A DNA stretch of 64,000 bases from Solidesulfovibrio fructosivorans JJ] (GCF_000179555.1 NZ_AECZ01000010.1:1-64000); one strand, 5' to 3'; shown: positions 1-8,814, counted from the first letter of the stretch. The notes: generated by a model from the letters alone, not told the origin. Numbers and translations are program-made.

Positions 1-44
1 AAACCTTTTGAAAGGGGACTCCGGGGCATTCCCTGTCACATCAG

Positions 45-88
45 AAAAAGCCCCCGGCATTTCCGAAGAAATGCCGGGGGCTTTTTTC
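45..88. terminator. Bidirectional intrinsic terminator
   Basis: A 16-bp stem (45-60 with 71-86) with a 10-nt loop is flanked by an A-run on the left and a T-run on the right, so it can end transcription on both strands. It lies downstream of the minus-strand L,D-transpeptidase gene and presumably also ends a gene left of the window. Confidence 0.85.
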
Positions 89-202
89 AGAAGGGCAAGA
101 CGTCGCGGCTGTACGCTCCAGGGAGGTCTTCGCCGGCCAGGCAAAAGAGGCTCTTCGCTTTCGGCCAGCCAGGATCGCGTTCCCCTCCGTTTCTCGGCGA
201 TT

Positions 203-1036
203 TTAGGATGCATCCCCGAAAGCCAGTTCCGGCGCGCCCCAGATCGGGGCCAGCCTTTGCAGCTCCGCCCTGGGCAGTTGGACCACCACCGGCTTTTTCG
301 CGGCGTCGATCCAGCCGAGCAGGGTCAGCATGGACGACTCCCGCATGGCCGTGCAGCCGACGGTCGGCGCGCCCGGGCGTCGCCAGAGATGGAAAAAGAT
401 GCACGAGCCCGCGGCGGGCTTGGTGTCGGGCGCGTTGTGCTCGACCATAAGGCCGTAGCGGTACAGGCCGTCGGGCCGCAGCATCCGGTCCGGACTCGTC
501 CAATCGTGCACGGGGACGGTATTTTCATCCACGATCCGATTATACGAGGCGGAGGTGACGGTCTCCACGCACACGGTCTGGTCGGTGACCCGGTGCATGG
601 GCATCTTGACCGGACGGGGCAGCGTTTCCGGCTGGTAGGCAAAGGCCGTGCCAAAGGCGAAGACGCCGGCCGGAGAACGGCCGTCGCCTTCGACCTTGAT
701 CGGGCCCTCCGTCGGCGTCTCGACGAGAAGCCCCCTGCCCCAGGCCATGCCGTTTTTGCCGATGGTCACAGGCACGGCCGCTCCGACCGGTCGCCAGAGG
801 CCGTCACCGGATCGTTCGAAGCGACGCATGGCGGCCTGGTTGTCGTCGAAGCCGTCGGTCACGACCAGTACAAGTTGTCGTGCGCCGGCCAGTGGTGAAA
901 CGGTTTGCCCGGTCACCGGGGCCTTGGGCGGCATCCGGGAAGAAATCACCTTCGGGCCGGGAGCGGCGGCCTGGCAGGCCGCCAGTAGCAAGCAGGAAAA
1001 CAGGCAGGCAAGCAGGGAAACGTACGCACGGGGCAT
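203..1036 (-). CDS. L,D-transpeptidase (YkuD-like) lipoprotein
   Basis: 277-residue predicted exported lipoprotein. The N-terminus has a short hydrophobic signal ending in a lipobox (LLAAC, Cys21). The C-terminal half carries the L,D-transpeptidase signature: a histidine in a FFHLW segment followed by VGCTAM with the catalytic cysteine near residue 228. Such enzymes form or exchange 3-3 peptidoglycan crosslinks or attach proteins to the wall. The start at 1036 is preferred over an in-frame ATG 45 bp upstream, because GGAG lies six bases before it and the lipobox signal then begins at residue 1. It stands alone and is followed by a strong terminator at 45-88. The exact substrate cannot be told. 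Confidence 0.85.
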   Translation of the reverse strand: MPRAYVSLLACLFSCLLLAACQAAAPGPKVISSRMPPKAPVTGQTVSPLAGARQLVLVVTDGFDDNQAAMRRFERSGDGLWRPVGAAVPVTIGKNGMAWGRGLLVETPTEGPIKVEGDGRSPAGVFAFGTAFAYQPETLPRPVKMPMHRVTDQTVCVETVTSASYNRIVDENTVPVHDWTSPDRMLRPDGLYRYGLMVEHNAPDTKPAAGSCIFFHLWRRPGAPTVGCTAMRESSMLTLLGWIDAAKKPVVVQLPRAELQRLAPIWGAPELAFGDAS

Positions 1037-1163
1037 AAAGGCTCCAATTTTTTTGGGGTAGCGGCGAAAAACATGCGCCAATCCCGTTGCGAAAAAAAAC
1101 GCGCCGGCGCGGAAAAACCGCCTTGCCCTGTCGGATGTGTCTCACGGACAGGGGCCTTGACTT

Positions 1164-1193
1164 GGGACGCGTCCCCGGCGACAACATTAATGT
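1164..1193. promoter_or_regulatory. Two short palindromes upstream of hemerythrin
   Basis: GGGACGCGTCCC (1164-1175) and ACATTAATGT (1184-1193) are perfect palindromes 19 bp apart centre to centre, just after a TTGACT (1157-1162). They lie 67-96 bp before the hemerythrin start and could be an operator overlapping its promoter. No regulator can be named. Confidence 0.3.
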
Positions 1194-1259
1194 CTGCTCT
1201 TTTCTCCGCCAATGGGCGGCCCGGCAACGACACCACCAGTCCACCACAGGGAGCACCGC

Positions 1260-1667
1260 ATGATTGCATGGGACCCGGCCCTGGCCCTTGGCCTCCAGGA
1301 AGTCGACGCGCAACACCAGAACATCATCCGGCTGATCAATGAGTTGGACGCCAACCGGGGCGGCGGGAAAACGCAGCTCGCCGCCGAGACGTTACGATTT
1401 TTGCACGACTATTTAAACAGCCATTTCGTCCTTGAAACCAAACTGATGCGGGATGTCGGCTATCCCGATATCGAGAGACACCGGGAAAACCACGAGCTGT
1501 TCGCCAACCATGTTATTTTTTTCGAAATCGAGAAGGAATTCGGCGTGGTGACGGACCAGATGCTCGACGACATCCTGGCTTTCCTGTTGGAGTGGTTCCT
1601 CCACCACATCACCACCGAGGACAGGGAGCTGGCCAATTTCGTGCGCACCCGGGCCGCCGCCAAGTAA
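1260..1667 (+). CDS. Bacteriohemerythrin
   Basis: 135-residue single-domain hemerythrin, a di-iron oxygen-binding four-helix bundle used for O2 sensing, delivery or scavenging. The expected ligands are visible in order: His19 in the QEVDAQH helix, His55 and Glu59 (HxxxE), His74 and His78 (HxxxH), and His116/Asp121 (HIxxxD). No signal peptide or fused domain is present, so it should be cytoplasmic. The start was chosen at the ATG preceded by GGGAG; upstream in-frame sequence lacks a ribosome-binding site and family similarity. It is monocistronic and followed by a long palindrome at 1729-1773. In anaerobic sulfate reducers a role in oxygen tolerance is likely, by inference. Confidence 0.93.
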   Translation: MIAWDPALALGLQEVDAQHQNIIRLINELDANRGGGKTQLAAETLRFLHDYLNSHFVLETKLMRDVGYPDIERHRENHELFANHVIFFEIEKEFGVVTDQMLDDILAFLLEWFLHHITTEDRELANFVRTRAAAK

Positions 1668-1728
1668 CGACGTGCTGCCGCCCCTATAAGGAGCGATGCA
1701 ACCGCCCTTGCGTGTTGGAAATTTGAGG

Positions 1729-1773
1729 AAAGGGGGCGCGAGAGGGAAATCCTTTCCCTCTCGCGCCCCCTTT
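1729..1773. repeat. Type A intergenic palindrome (copy 1)
   Basis: A perfect 21-bp inverted repeat (1729-1749 with 1753-1773) with a 3-nt loop, built on the core GCGAGAGGG...CCCTCTCGC. It lies between the convergent ends of the hemerythrin gene and the minus-strand CofD-like gene, so it can act as a shared terminator. It is one of seven related copies in the window. Confidence 0.85.
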
Positions 1774-1795
1774 CACGCTTGTCCCCTCGTTCCAA

Positions 1796-3007
1796 TCACG
1801 TCAGGGACAGCAGCAATTCGCACACCCGACGGCTGTCGGCCTTGCCCGGTTCATCCTCCCGGGCCATGGGCACATCCACCACCTCGACGCCGAGCTTGCG
1901 GATGGCGGTGAGGTCCAGCGGATTTTCGTAACGGCCTTTTTTGCTGTCCACCAGCACGAACCGCAGCAGATCCTCGGTCCGACAGGACCTGGTGCAGCCG
2001 GCGCGAAGCGTTTCCAAAAGCCGCTCCACCTGCCCGGCCACGGTCATGCCGCGCTGTTCCGGGTCGTGGCCGAGGTTGGGGATGTAGACCTTGGGACAGT
2101 GGGTCGCGGCCACGGCATCCCCCACGCCCTGGGGAAGCAGGTTGGCGAGCAGGCTCGAATAGAAGCTGCCGTACGGGTAGCAGATCACGTCGGCCTGCCG
2201 GATGAGGACTTCGGTTTTTTCCCGGATGCGCACCGAGGCCGGTGTTGGGTCATGCAGGTTCGCCACCAGCCACTGTCGCGCGATGGGCGCATCGATGGGC
2301 GCGGTCTCCTTGCCGGTCATGAGGTGCTGGCCCAGGAGCACGCGGCCGTTTTCCAGCTGGCAGGCCAGATGCAGGTCGCAGTTGACGATGGGCCGCACCA
2401 CGCCACGCGCCTCGACCAGCTTCATGAACAGGTAGATGACCGGGTCGAGCATGCGGTTGTAGTTGAAATAGCCGCCGGTCAGGATGCAGTTGCCGATGCT
2501 GGCCCCACGCAGGTCGAAGGCATCGGTCCGTTTCTGCTCGAAAAAGCGCAGATGCGTGCGGATGATCTTGCGCATGGGATCGGGAATGTGGCGCACGAGC
2601 GGATCGTCGCCGGTGAGCATCCTGCCGAGCCGCGCCGCCAGCTCTTCCTGGGAGGCATCCTTGGGCAGGCGGTAGGCGAAAAGCTCGAATACGGCCGGGT
2701 TGCCGGTGATGGAACGATCGGCCAGGGCCATGATGCGGTTTCGCAGGTCGCCCACGGCCGGCATGTGGAAGGCCTTGCGCAGCACGGCCGAGGAACCGCC
2801 CGAGTCGAAGGGCGTGATGAGGTGGATGGAATTGGAAGTGTATTCAATGAGCGTTTCGCTTAAGTGTCGCAGCGCCGTGCCGCCGCTGAAAAAAAGGATT
2901 TTGGGCCCCAGTTCCGGGGCGCGGCGGTAAAGCGCCGCCTTGGACAGATCGGGCAGGTTGACGGAATGGGAGATGTTCACGCGCGGAAAGGATTTCGAGT
3001 CGGCCAC
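1796..3007 (-). CDS. CofD-like protein of the GAK system
   Basis: 403-residue protein with the CofD/YvcK fold signature: a glycine-rich FFSGGTA loop near residues 39-45, then FDSGGSS with downstream MPAVGDLRN. CofD transfers a phospholactyl group to a flavin precursor, and YvcK-type relatives bind nucleotide sugars. The Desulfovibrio-type version resembles the CofD-related member of the GAK cluster, whose function is unknown. The start is GTG at 3007, with AGAGGA about eight bases upstream. It follows the HprK-related kinase gene by 68 bp on the same strand, so the two are probably co-transcribed. The ATP-grasp partner usual in this cluster is not in the window. Family assignment is from memory of motifs and context. 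Confidence 0.8.
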   Translation of the reverse strand: MADSKSFPRVNISHSVNLPDLSKAALYRRAPELGPKILFFSGGTALRHLSETLIEYTSNSIHLITPFDSGGSSAVLRKAFHMPAVGDLRNRIMALADRSITGNPAVFELFAYRLPKDASQEELAARLGRMLTGDDPLVRHIPDPMRKIIRTHLRFFEQKRTDAFDLRGASIGNCILTGGYFNYNRMLDPVIYLFMKLVEARGVVRPIVNCDLHLACQLENGRVLLGQHLMTGKETAPIDAPIARQWLVANLHDPTPASVRIREKTEVLIRQADVICYPYGSFYSSLLANLLPQGVGDAVAATHCPKVYIPNLGHDPEQRGMTVAGQVERLLETLRAGCTRSCRTEDLLRFVLVDSKKGRYENPLDLTAIRKLGVEVVDVPMAREDEPGKADSRRVCELLLSLT

Positions 3008-3075
3008 TGGTATTCCTCTGTCCCGATGGGAAACGGATCGATGACGTCGTCAGGCGGGCGCGGGGGCGTCGCGCC

Positions 3076-4179
3076 TTATACACAACAGGGAGCGTCGACC
3101 GGCTCGGCGGCCGAAGCGGAAAGCGGACCCAGCACGTCCAGGCACAATGCGGCGGCCCGCTTGAAATCCACGCCGCCGTGGATGACCAGCACCGGACAGT
3201 CCCCGAGCAGGACGCGGTAGGCGTCCGCCTTGGCCCGGCGCGGCCCTTGCTCGAAAAACACGCCCACATCCTTCGTAAAGGCCGGCAGCAGATGCGGGGC
3301 GGCGTCGATGTCGGTCCAGGTGGCGCGCAGTTCGCCGCCGCCGCGCCGCCAGCCGAGGACCACCAGCGCCCGCAGCCCCGCCCGGAGCCGAAAGCGGCCG
3401 GGACCGAAACAGTCGCGGATGCGCACGTCGTACTTGCGCTCGACCCGCCACAGCGCGTCGGGCGTAAGCCCGGCATAGGCCTCCCGCTCGGCTTCGGTCA
3501 AAATCGGGGCCAAGGCCTCGTTATGGAGCAGCGTGCCCGGGTTGATCCGGGGCATGCGGGCGATGCCGGTCATGGTGAGCCCGGCGTCCCCGGGGCCGAT
3601 AAGCAGCCGGTCGTTGGAGACGAACGAGGCCCCGTGGCGCATGATCTCCAGGGCGAGCGTGGATTTCCCGGCCCCGGCGAAACCGGACAGGGCCAGCCCC
3701 CGCCCGTCCAGGCACACGCCGGCGGCGTGGAAGAGCAAGGCTCCGGCGCGCATTTCCCTGTCTTCGCAACGGGCGTTCACGGCGTTTACGACTTGATCGA
3801 CGTTTTGGCGGCAGGGGCCGAGCACGTAGTTCCCGCCCCGGCCGAACACCAGCCACAGGCCCGTGCGGCGCTTGCGCACCACGCGGCCGTCCGGCAGGTC
3901 GACGTACTCTTCCTTGGCGTCCTCCTCCCCTGCGCGCAGGGCGAAAGCCAGGGCGTTAGCCACCGGACCGCCATCCAGGGCCGTGACCACGATGTCGGGA
4001 TCGCCGCCGTCGTCAAGGAAATCCTGGTAATGGACGGTCAGGGCGTCCATGAGTTCGCGGGAATTCGAGCGCACCGCGACACGGGTATCGGCAAGATGCA
4101 AACCGAGCGTGAACGACGGCGTCATGTTTTGCTGATAGGCCGCGACAATGTCGCGGCAGGTGACTCCACCGGCCCCCAT
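3076..4179 (-). CDS. HprK-related kinase B (GAK system)
   Basis: 367-residue protein resembling the C-terminal catalytic part of HPr kinase/phosphorylase. A Walker A loop GFAGAGKST lies at residues 166-174, a histidine (His151) precedes it as in HprK, and SNDR (188-191) resembles the segment carrying the catalytic aspartate. HprK phosphorylates a serine of HPr, but no HPr or PTS gene is seen here, so the substrate is unknown. The ATG at 4179 was chosen, with GGAG six bases upstream; an in-frame TTG at 4200 is less likely. The gene lies between phoU (28 bp upstream) and the CofD-like gene on the same strand, suggesting a phosphate-linked operon. Confidence 0.82.
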   Translation of the reverse strand: MGAGGVTCRDIVAAYQQNMTPSFTLGLHLADTRVAVRSNSRELMDALTVHYQDFLDDGGDPDIVVTALDGGPVANALAFALRAGEEDAKEEYVDLPDGRVVRKRRTGLWLVFGRGGNYVLGPCRQNVDQVVNAVNARCEDREMRAGALLFHAAGVCLDGRGLALSGFAGAGKSTLALEIMRHGASFVSNDRLLIGPGDAGLTMTGIARMPRINPGTLLHNEALAPILTEAEREAYAGLTPDALWRVERKYDVRIRDCFGPGRFRLRAGLRALVVLGWRRGGGELRATWTDIDAAPHLLPAFTKDVGVFFEQGPRRAKADAYRVLLGDCPVLVIHGGVDFKRAAALCLDVLGPLSASAAEPVDAPCCV

Positions 4180-4207
4180 GCGTTCTCCAATGGTCCTCAA
4201 CCGAACT

Positions 4208-4873
4208 TTAGCGGGGTTGGCACTGCTGGCTCAGCGTGGCCCCTTTGAGAATGAAAACGATAGTTTCCGCGAGGTTGGCGGCGTAGCCGCACATCCGCTC
4301 GAAACAGCGGGCGGCCAGGATGGCGCGCACCGAGGCCTCGGGCGCGACGTGGGACTCGGAAAGCGCCGCGGTGATGGCGCGCATGGCCGTGACGACCAGT
4401 TCGCGGCCTTTCTCCTCAATATGGCAGACTTCCAGGGCGTCGTCGATATTGTCGTCGCTAAAGGCTTTGGAGGCCAGCTTGAACATACGGGCGGCATGCC
4501 CGGCCAGCTCCTCCAGGGACTTGTCGCAATCCCCGGGGAGTCCGGCGCCCGTCAGCGCCCCTTCGGCCACCACCACGGCCTCGTCGGCCAGCCGCTCCAG
4601 ATTGATGACCGCCCGGGCGTAGCCGACAATGCGGCGCAGGTCCAGGGCCACCGGCTGTTCCAGGGCCAGCATGTGCAGGCAGGCCTCGTCGATGTCGCAG
4701 GTCGCCTGGTTGATTTCCCGGTCGCCGTCGATGACCTTGCGGGCAACGCTCGTGTCATGGCGCAGATAGGCGTCCGTGGCCCCCTTCCTGGACGCCTCGA
4801 CCAGTTCGAACAGGGCGATGACGCGCCCCTTGAGGGCATCCAATTCGGCGTGAAAATGTGCTCTGGTCTCCAT
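4208..4873 (-). CDS. phoU: Phosphate transport regulator PhoU
   Basis: 221-residue all-helical PhoU protein with two related three-helix units. The metal-binding acidic signatures are visible in each half: DREIN...DIDE and ERLADEA in the first, CFERMCGYAANLAE in the second. PhoU couples the Pst transporter to the PhoR/PhoB two-component system and dampens phosphate uptake. The start ATG at 4873 has GGGAG upstream. It follows pstB by 92 bp on the same strand, as in many pst operons, but here the next gene is a HprK-related kinase rather than phoB/phoR. Confidence 0.95.
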   Translation of the reverse strand: METRAHFHAELDALKGRVIALFELVEASRKGATDAYLRHDTSVARKVIDGDREINQATCDIDEACLHMLALEQPVALDLRRIVGYARAVINLERLADEAVVVAEGALTGAGLPGDCDKSLEELAGHAARMFKLASKAFSDDNIDDALEVCHIEEKGRELVVTAMRAITAALSESHVAPEASVRAILAARCFERMCGYAANLAETIVFILKGATLSQQCQPR

Positions 4874-4965
4874 TGTGTCTCCCGCGCCCGGTTTCGGGCT
4901 CGTCGTTGCGTCTTGTTTGAGTGTTGCTCACGTAACCGGCATACACGTGTTTCGAAAACAGGGCA

Positions 4966-5727
4966 CTAACCGAAACGGCCGGTCACGTAATCCTCGGTCT
5001 GCTGGTTGGCGGGGCGTGTGAAAACGTCCTCCGTAGGGCCGACCTCCACCAGCTTGCCCATGAAGAAAAAGGCGGTCCGGTCCGAGACGCGGGCTGCCTG
5101 CTGCATGCTGTGGGTGACGATGACGATGGTGTAGCGGCGCTTGAGGGCGGCGATGAGCTCCTCGATCTTCTGGGTGGCGATGGGGTCGAGGGCCGAGGCC
5201 GGCTCGTCCATGAGCACCACTTCCGGCTCCAGGGCCACGGCGCGGGCGATGCAAAGTCGCTGCTGCTGGCCGCCGGAAAGGCCCAGGGCCGAATCGTACA
5301 GCCGGTCCTTGACCTCGTCGAAAAGCCCGGCGGCGATCAGGCTCTTTTCCACTTGGCTTGAGATATAATCCTTGTCGCGCACGCCGTTCACCCGCAGGCC
5401 GTAGCCCACGTTTTCAAAGACGCTTTTCGGAAAGGGATTGGGCTTTTGAAAGACCATGCCCACCTTGCGCCGCAGTTCCACCACATCGAGTTGGGGGGTG
5501 TTGATCTTGACCCCGTCAAGGAGCACGTCGCCGGTGGTGCGCGCTCCCGGAATCAGGTCGTTCATGCGGTTGAGGCAGCGCAAGAACGTGGACTTGCCGC
5601 ACCCCGACGGCCCGATCAGGGCCGTGACCCGGTTTTCCGGGATTTCGAGGTTAATGCCTTCCAGGGCCTTGAATTCTCCATAGTAGAAATCGAGGTGGAC
5701 AGCGGCCATTTTGAGGTCGTGCTTCAT
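4966..5727 (-). CDS. pstB: Phosphate ABC transporter ATP-binding protein PstB
   Basis: 253-residue ABC ATPase that powers high-affinity phosphate import with PstC/PstA. Visible motifs are the Walker [11 protein letters not shown]-loop [10 protein letters not shown] (typical of PstB), signature LSGGQQQR, Walker [14 protein letters not shown] and H-loop THSM. Length is normal for PstB. It is preceded by GAAGG eight bases before the ATG. It heads a run pstB-phoU-kinase-CofD-like; no pstS, pstC or pstA precedes it here, since the upstream neighbour is a different small open frame. The permease genes must lie elsewhere if the system is complete. Confidence 0.96.
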   Translation of the reverse strand: MKHDLKMAAVHLDFYYGEFKALEGINLEIPENRVTALIGPSGCGKSTFLRCLNRMNDLIPGARTTGDVLLDGVKINTPQLDVVELRRKVGMVFQKPNPFPKSVFENVGYGLRVNGVRDKDYISSQVEKSLIAAGLFDEVKDRLYDSALGLSGGQQQRLCIARAVALEPEVVLMDEPASALDPIATQKIEELIAALKRRYTIVIVTHSMQQAARVSDRTAFFFMGKLVEVGPTEDVFTRPANQQTEDYVTGRFG

Positions 5728-5829
5728 ATCGCCTTCTTTGCCTGACGCATGGGACGGCTAATCCGCCGGATTGCGCTCGTTGCTGTGGCAAACCCCCATG
5801 ACGATCGCGCCATGGAGACGTGGCGAACC

Positions 5830-5843
5830 CGTGACAAATCACG
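5830..5843. promoter_or_regulatory. Inverted repeat upstream of pstB
   Basis: CGTGA-CAAA-TCACG, 103-116 bp upstream of pstB. It could be an operator, but it does not match a PhoB box or an N6-spaced CRP/FNR site, so its role is open. Confidence 0.25.
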
Positions 5844-5892
5844 TCCGACCGATGGCAACCGCTTGAAAATCTGTAAGTTACGAAAATGACGC

Positions 5893-5924
5893 CACCGCGC
5901 CAAGGCGGCTTCTTTGGCGCGGTG
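5893..5924 (-). terminator. Hairpin, possible weak terminator
   Basis: An 11-bp perfect stem (5893-5903 with 5914-5924) and 10-nt loop lies just 3' of the small minus-strand frame ending at 5937. On the minus strand a TTTT follows about five bases after the stem, so termination is plausible but weak. Confidence 0.4.
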
Positions 5925-5936
5925 TCTCTCGTTCGG

Positions 5937-6143
5937 CTATCGGACGCGGCGTCTGACGATGCAGTCCAAAAGCGCCGCGACAAGCGTCTCCCGGTCCGAT
6001 GCGCTCCCGGCCAGACGACAAAATTCCCGGGCCAACCGCCGCTCGCCCAAAGCCATGAGCACGGCCCTGCCCTGTCGCGTTAGGCCGTCGCGGCCGGCGG
6101 CCTCCGGCAGATCGGGCATGGCAAGGAGCGGCCTAGTATCCAT
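5937..6143 (-). CDS. Hypothetical small protein
   Basis: 68-residue open frame between pstB and the divergent PHP/GT4 gene. The predicted product is rich in Arg, Leu and Ala and amphipathic-helical, with no recognised domain, signal or membrane segment. Codon use is GC-rich like its neighbours, and a hairpin follows its end. Against it, no clear ribosome-binding site precedes the ATG at 6143 or the in-frame ATG at about 6170. It could be a chance frame in a 600-bp intergenic space. Confidence 0.33.
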   Translation of the reverse strand: MDTRPLLAMPDLPEAAGRDGLTRQGRAVLMALGERRLAREFCRLAGSASDRETLVAALLDCIVRRRVR

Positions 6144-6342
6144 CACCGCACCATGCGCGGCCGCCCTCATCGAAACAAGCGACGTTTGCGTGACAATACC
6201 CTCCGCCGCGTCAACAAAAGTGTGGCCAAACGCAATCCGACCGCAACAGGCTCGGAGATAGAAGGCCCAAACGCCGCCCGACGCCAGCCCCTCCCTTTCG
6301 GCGTCCCCGGCCGCACCGCCAGCCTTCGCCGAAGGAGAGACC

Positions 6343-8814
6343 ATGAAGATCGATATGCACGTGCATTCCAAGTATTCCACCAGGCCCTCTCAATGGGTGC
6401 TGCAGAAGCTCAATTGCCCGGAGAGCTTCACGGAGCCCATGCGCATCTACGAGGAAGCCAAGCGCAAGGGCATGGGGCTGGTCACCATTTCCGACCACAA
6501 CCGCATCGAAGGCGCGCTTTCCATCGCCCACCTGCCGGACACCTTCATCAGCGAAGAAGTGACCTCGTATTTTCCCGAGGACCGGTGCAAGGTCCACGTG
6601 TTGGTCTACGACATCAATGAAGCCATCCACCGCGAGTTGCAGCGCATCCGGGAAAACGTCTACGATCTGGTCGACTACCTGCGCCGGGAAAAGCTCCACC
6701 ACGCCGTGGCCCACCCGCTTTTTGGGGTCAACGACCGGATCACGGTGCCCAATTTTGAAAAGCTGTTGCTGCTCTTTCGCAATTTCGAGATCAACGGCGC
6801 GCGCGACGCCTGGCAAAACGAGTGCCTGCGCGAGATCATCCCCTCGCTTGGCGAAGAGACCCTCTGGCGGCTGGCGGAAAAATACAAGATCGATCCCGGC
6901 TACGAACAGCCCTGGCGCAAGAACCTCATCGGCGGCTCCGACGACCACAGCGCCCTGTATATCGCCTGCACCCACACCCAGGTGGAAGGGGCGGGCAATC
7001 TCCAGGAGTTTCTCTCCGGCATGGAAAACGGCGCGTCCCGGGCGCTTGGCGTCTCTTCCACCCCGCGCACCATGGCCCGCACCCTCTACAGCATCGCTTA
7101 CCAGTTCTACAAACACCGCTTCAGCATCGACCGCTTCCTGGACAAGGACGTGACCCTGAAGGTCATCGACCGCTTCCTGGAACCGGAGCATCAGGGCAGC
7201 GCGGGGCTGGCCTTCAAGCTGCGCACGCGCATCGTCCGCACGCTGACCCGCCGCCGCCCGCGCGCCAACACGCCGCTTAAGGACCTCATCCGCTCCGAGA
7301 CCGAATCGCTGATCCGCTCCGATCCCATGCTCATGGAATTCGCCCAGGCCGGCGTCCTAAACGGCGAGAACCTGGAAACCGGCTGGTTCTCCTTCGTCAA
7401 CCGGGCCACCAACCGGGTGGCCTCCCATTTCGCCCGCACCCTGCTCGACCATGTCAGCGGGGCCAACGTGTTCGACATCTTCGGCACCCTGGGTTCGGCC
7501 GGGGCGCTCTACACCATGCTCGCCCCCTACTTCGTGGCCTATTCCATCTTCACCAAGGAACGCCAGTTCAGCAGCGAGGCGCGAAAGGCCCTGATCGGCA
7601 AAAACGGTCACGGCCACGACATCAAGGTGGCCCACTTCACCGACACTTTCCACGAAATAAACGGCGTCTCGGGCACCTTGCGCCAGCAGGCGGAGCTGGC
7701 CATCCGCACGGGCAAAGGGCTTTCCATCATCACCTGCGACCACGGCCAGCGGGTGTTCGAGCCCGGGGTGCAGAACTTCAAGCCCATCGGCGTCTACCAC
7801 TTCGACGAATACCCGGACCAGAAGCTCTTCTATCCGCCGCTGCTGGAAATGCTCCATTACGTCTACGCCGAGGGATTCACCCGCATCCATTCGGCCACGC
7901 CCGGCCCCATCGGCCTGGCCGCGCTGTGCATTGCCAAGACGTTGCGCCTGCCCATCTACGGCACCTACCACACGGCCCTGCCCCAGTACGCCCAGATACT
8001 GACCGGCGACGAAGCCATGGAAGACCTGACATGGAAATTCATCATCTGGTATTATAACCAGATGGATTTGGTCTACATCCCCTCCCGCGACACCGGCCGC
8101 GAGCTCGAGGAAAAGGGACTCGACCCGGCCAAGCTGCGGCTTTTCCCGCGCGGGGTCGACGTCGCCCGCTTTCATCCCGACAAGCGCTCCGACGACGTCG
8201 CGGCCAAATACAACATGGGCGACGGCGTGCGCCTGCTCTACGCCGGCCGGGTTTCCCGGGAAAAGGACCTGCACTTGCTGGCCCAGGCGTTTACGGAACT
8301 GTGCGCCAGGCGGCCGGACGTGACCCTGACCGTGGTCGGCGACGGTCCCTACCTCGACGACCTGCGCGCCGCGCTTGCAGGCACGCCGACGACCTTCACC
8401 GGCTACCGCGAGGGCGAGGAACTTTCCGCCCTTTTCGCCACCTGCGACCTGTTCGTCTTCCCCAGCGCCACCGACACCTTCGGCAACGTGGTGCTGGAGG
8501 CGCAGGCCTCGGGCCTGCCGATCATCGTCACCAACCAGGGCGGGCCCATGGAAAACATCCTGCCCGGCGAGACCGGGGTGGTCGTTCCGGCCGGGGACGG
8601 TACGGCGCTGCTGTCCGCCATCGAAGGCATGCTGGCCGACCAGGAGCTCATGCGGGCCATGGGCCGGGCCGGCCGGACCTATGCCGAGGCGCGCACCATC
8701 GAAAAGGCCTTCGAGGCCTACTGGGACATGTACTCGGACAGCATGCCGACCGCGATGGAAGAACCCGCCGCCGCCAAGCCGGAAAAGTCCCAGCGCATGG
8801 TGTACGCGGCCTAA
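6343..8814 (+). CDS. PHP-domain phosphoesterase fused to GT4 glycosyltransferase
   Basis: 823-residue two-part enzyme. Residues 1 to about 260 form a PHP metallo-phosphoesterase domain: HVH at 6-8, SDHN at 50-53, AHP and SDDH later supply metal ligands. About 160 mostly helical residues follow. From about 425 there is a GT-B glycosyltransferase of family GT4, with FTDTFHEINGVSGT at its start, a RVSREKDL segment and the C-terminal FPSATDTFGNVVLEAQASG nucleotide-sugar site. The GT part resembles enzymes that add mannose or glucose to lipid or polyol acceptors. The PHP part could hydrolyse a phosphate from the product or acceptor (inference). AGGAGA precedes the ATG. It is single and followed by a strong terminator. 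Confidence 0.88.
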   Translation: MKIDMHVHSKYSTRPSQWVLQKLNCPESFTEPMRIYEEAKRKGMGLVTISDHNRIEGALSIAHLPDTFISEEVTSYFPEDRCKVHVLVYDINEAIHRELQRIRENVYDLVDYLRREKLHHAVAHPLFGVNDRITVPNFEKLLLLFRNFEINGARDAWQNECLREIIPSLGEETLWRLAEKYKIDPGYEQPWRKNLIGGSDDHSALYIACTHTQVEGAGNLQEFLSGMENGASRALGVSSTPRTMARTLYSIAYQFYKHRFSIDRFLDKDVTLKVIDRFLEPEHQGSAGLAFKLRTRIVRTLTRRRPRANTPLKDLIRSETESLIRSDPMLMEFAQAGVLNGENLETGWFSFVNRATNRVASHFARTLLDHVSGANVFDIFGTLGSAGALYTMLAPYFVAYSIFTKERQFSSEARKALIGKNGHGHDIKVAHFTDTFHEINGVSGTLRQQAELAIRTGKGLSIITCDHGQRVFEPGVQNFKPIGVYHFDEYPDQKLFYPPLLEMLHYVYAEGFTRIHSATPGPIGLAALCIAKTLRLPIYGTYHTALPQYAQILTGDEAMEDLTWKFIIWYYNQMDLVYIPSRDTGRELEEKGLDPAKLRLFPRGVDVARFHPDKRSDDVAAKYNMGDGVRLLYAGRVSREKDLHLLAQAFTELCARRPDVTLTVVGDGPYLDDLRAALAGTPTTFTGYREGEELSALFATCDLFVFPSATDTFGNVVLEAQASGLPIIVTNQGGPMENILPGETGVVVPAGDGTALLSAIEGMLADQELMRAMGRAGRTYAEARTIEKAFEAYWDMYSDSMPTAMEEPAAAKPEKSQRMVYAA

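Noticed and set aside
1-40. Partial palindrome at the left edge (CCTTTTGAAAGG-type core)
   Set aside because: It resembles the right half of an intergenic palindrome, but the left arm is outside the window, so it cannot be assigned.
5830-5843. CRP/FNR- or HcpR-type site
   Set aside because: The inverted repeat has a 4-bp spacer rather than the 6-bp spacer of such sites, and it lies far from the pstB start.
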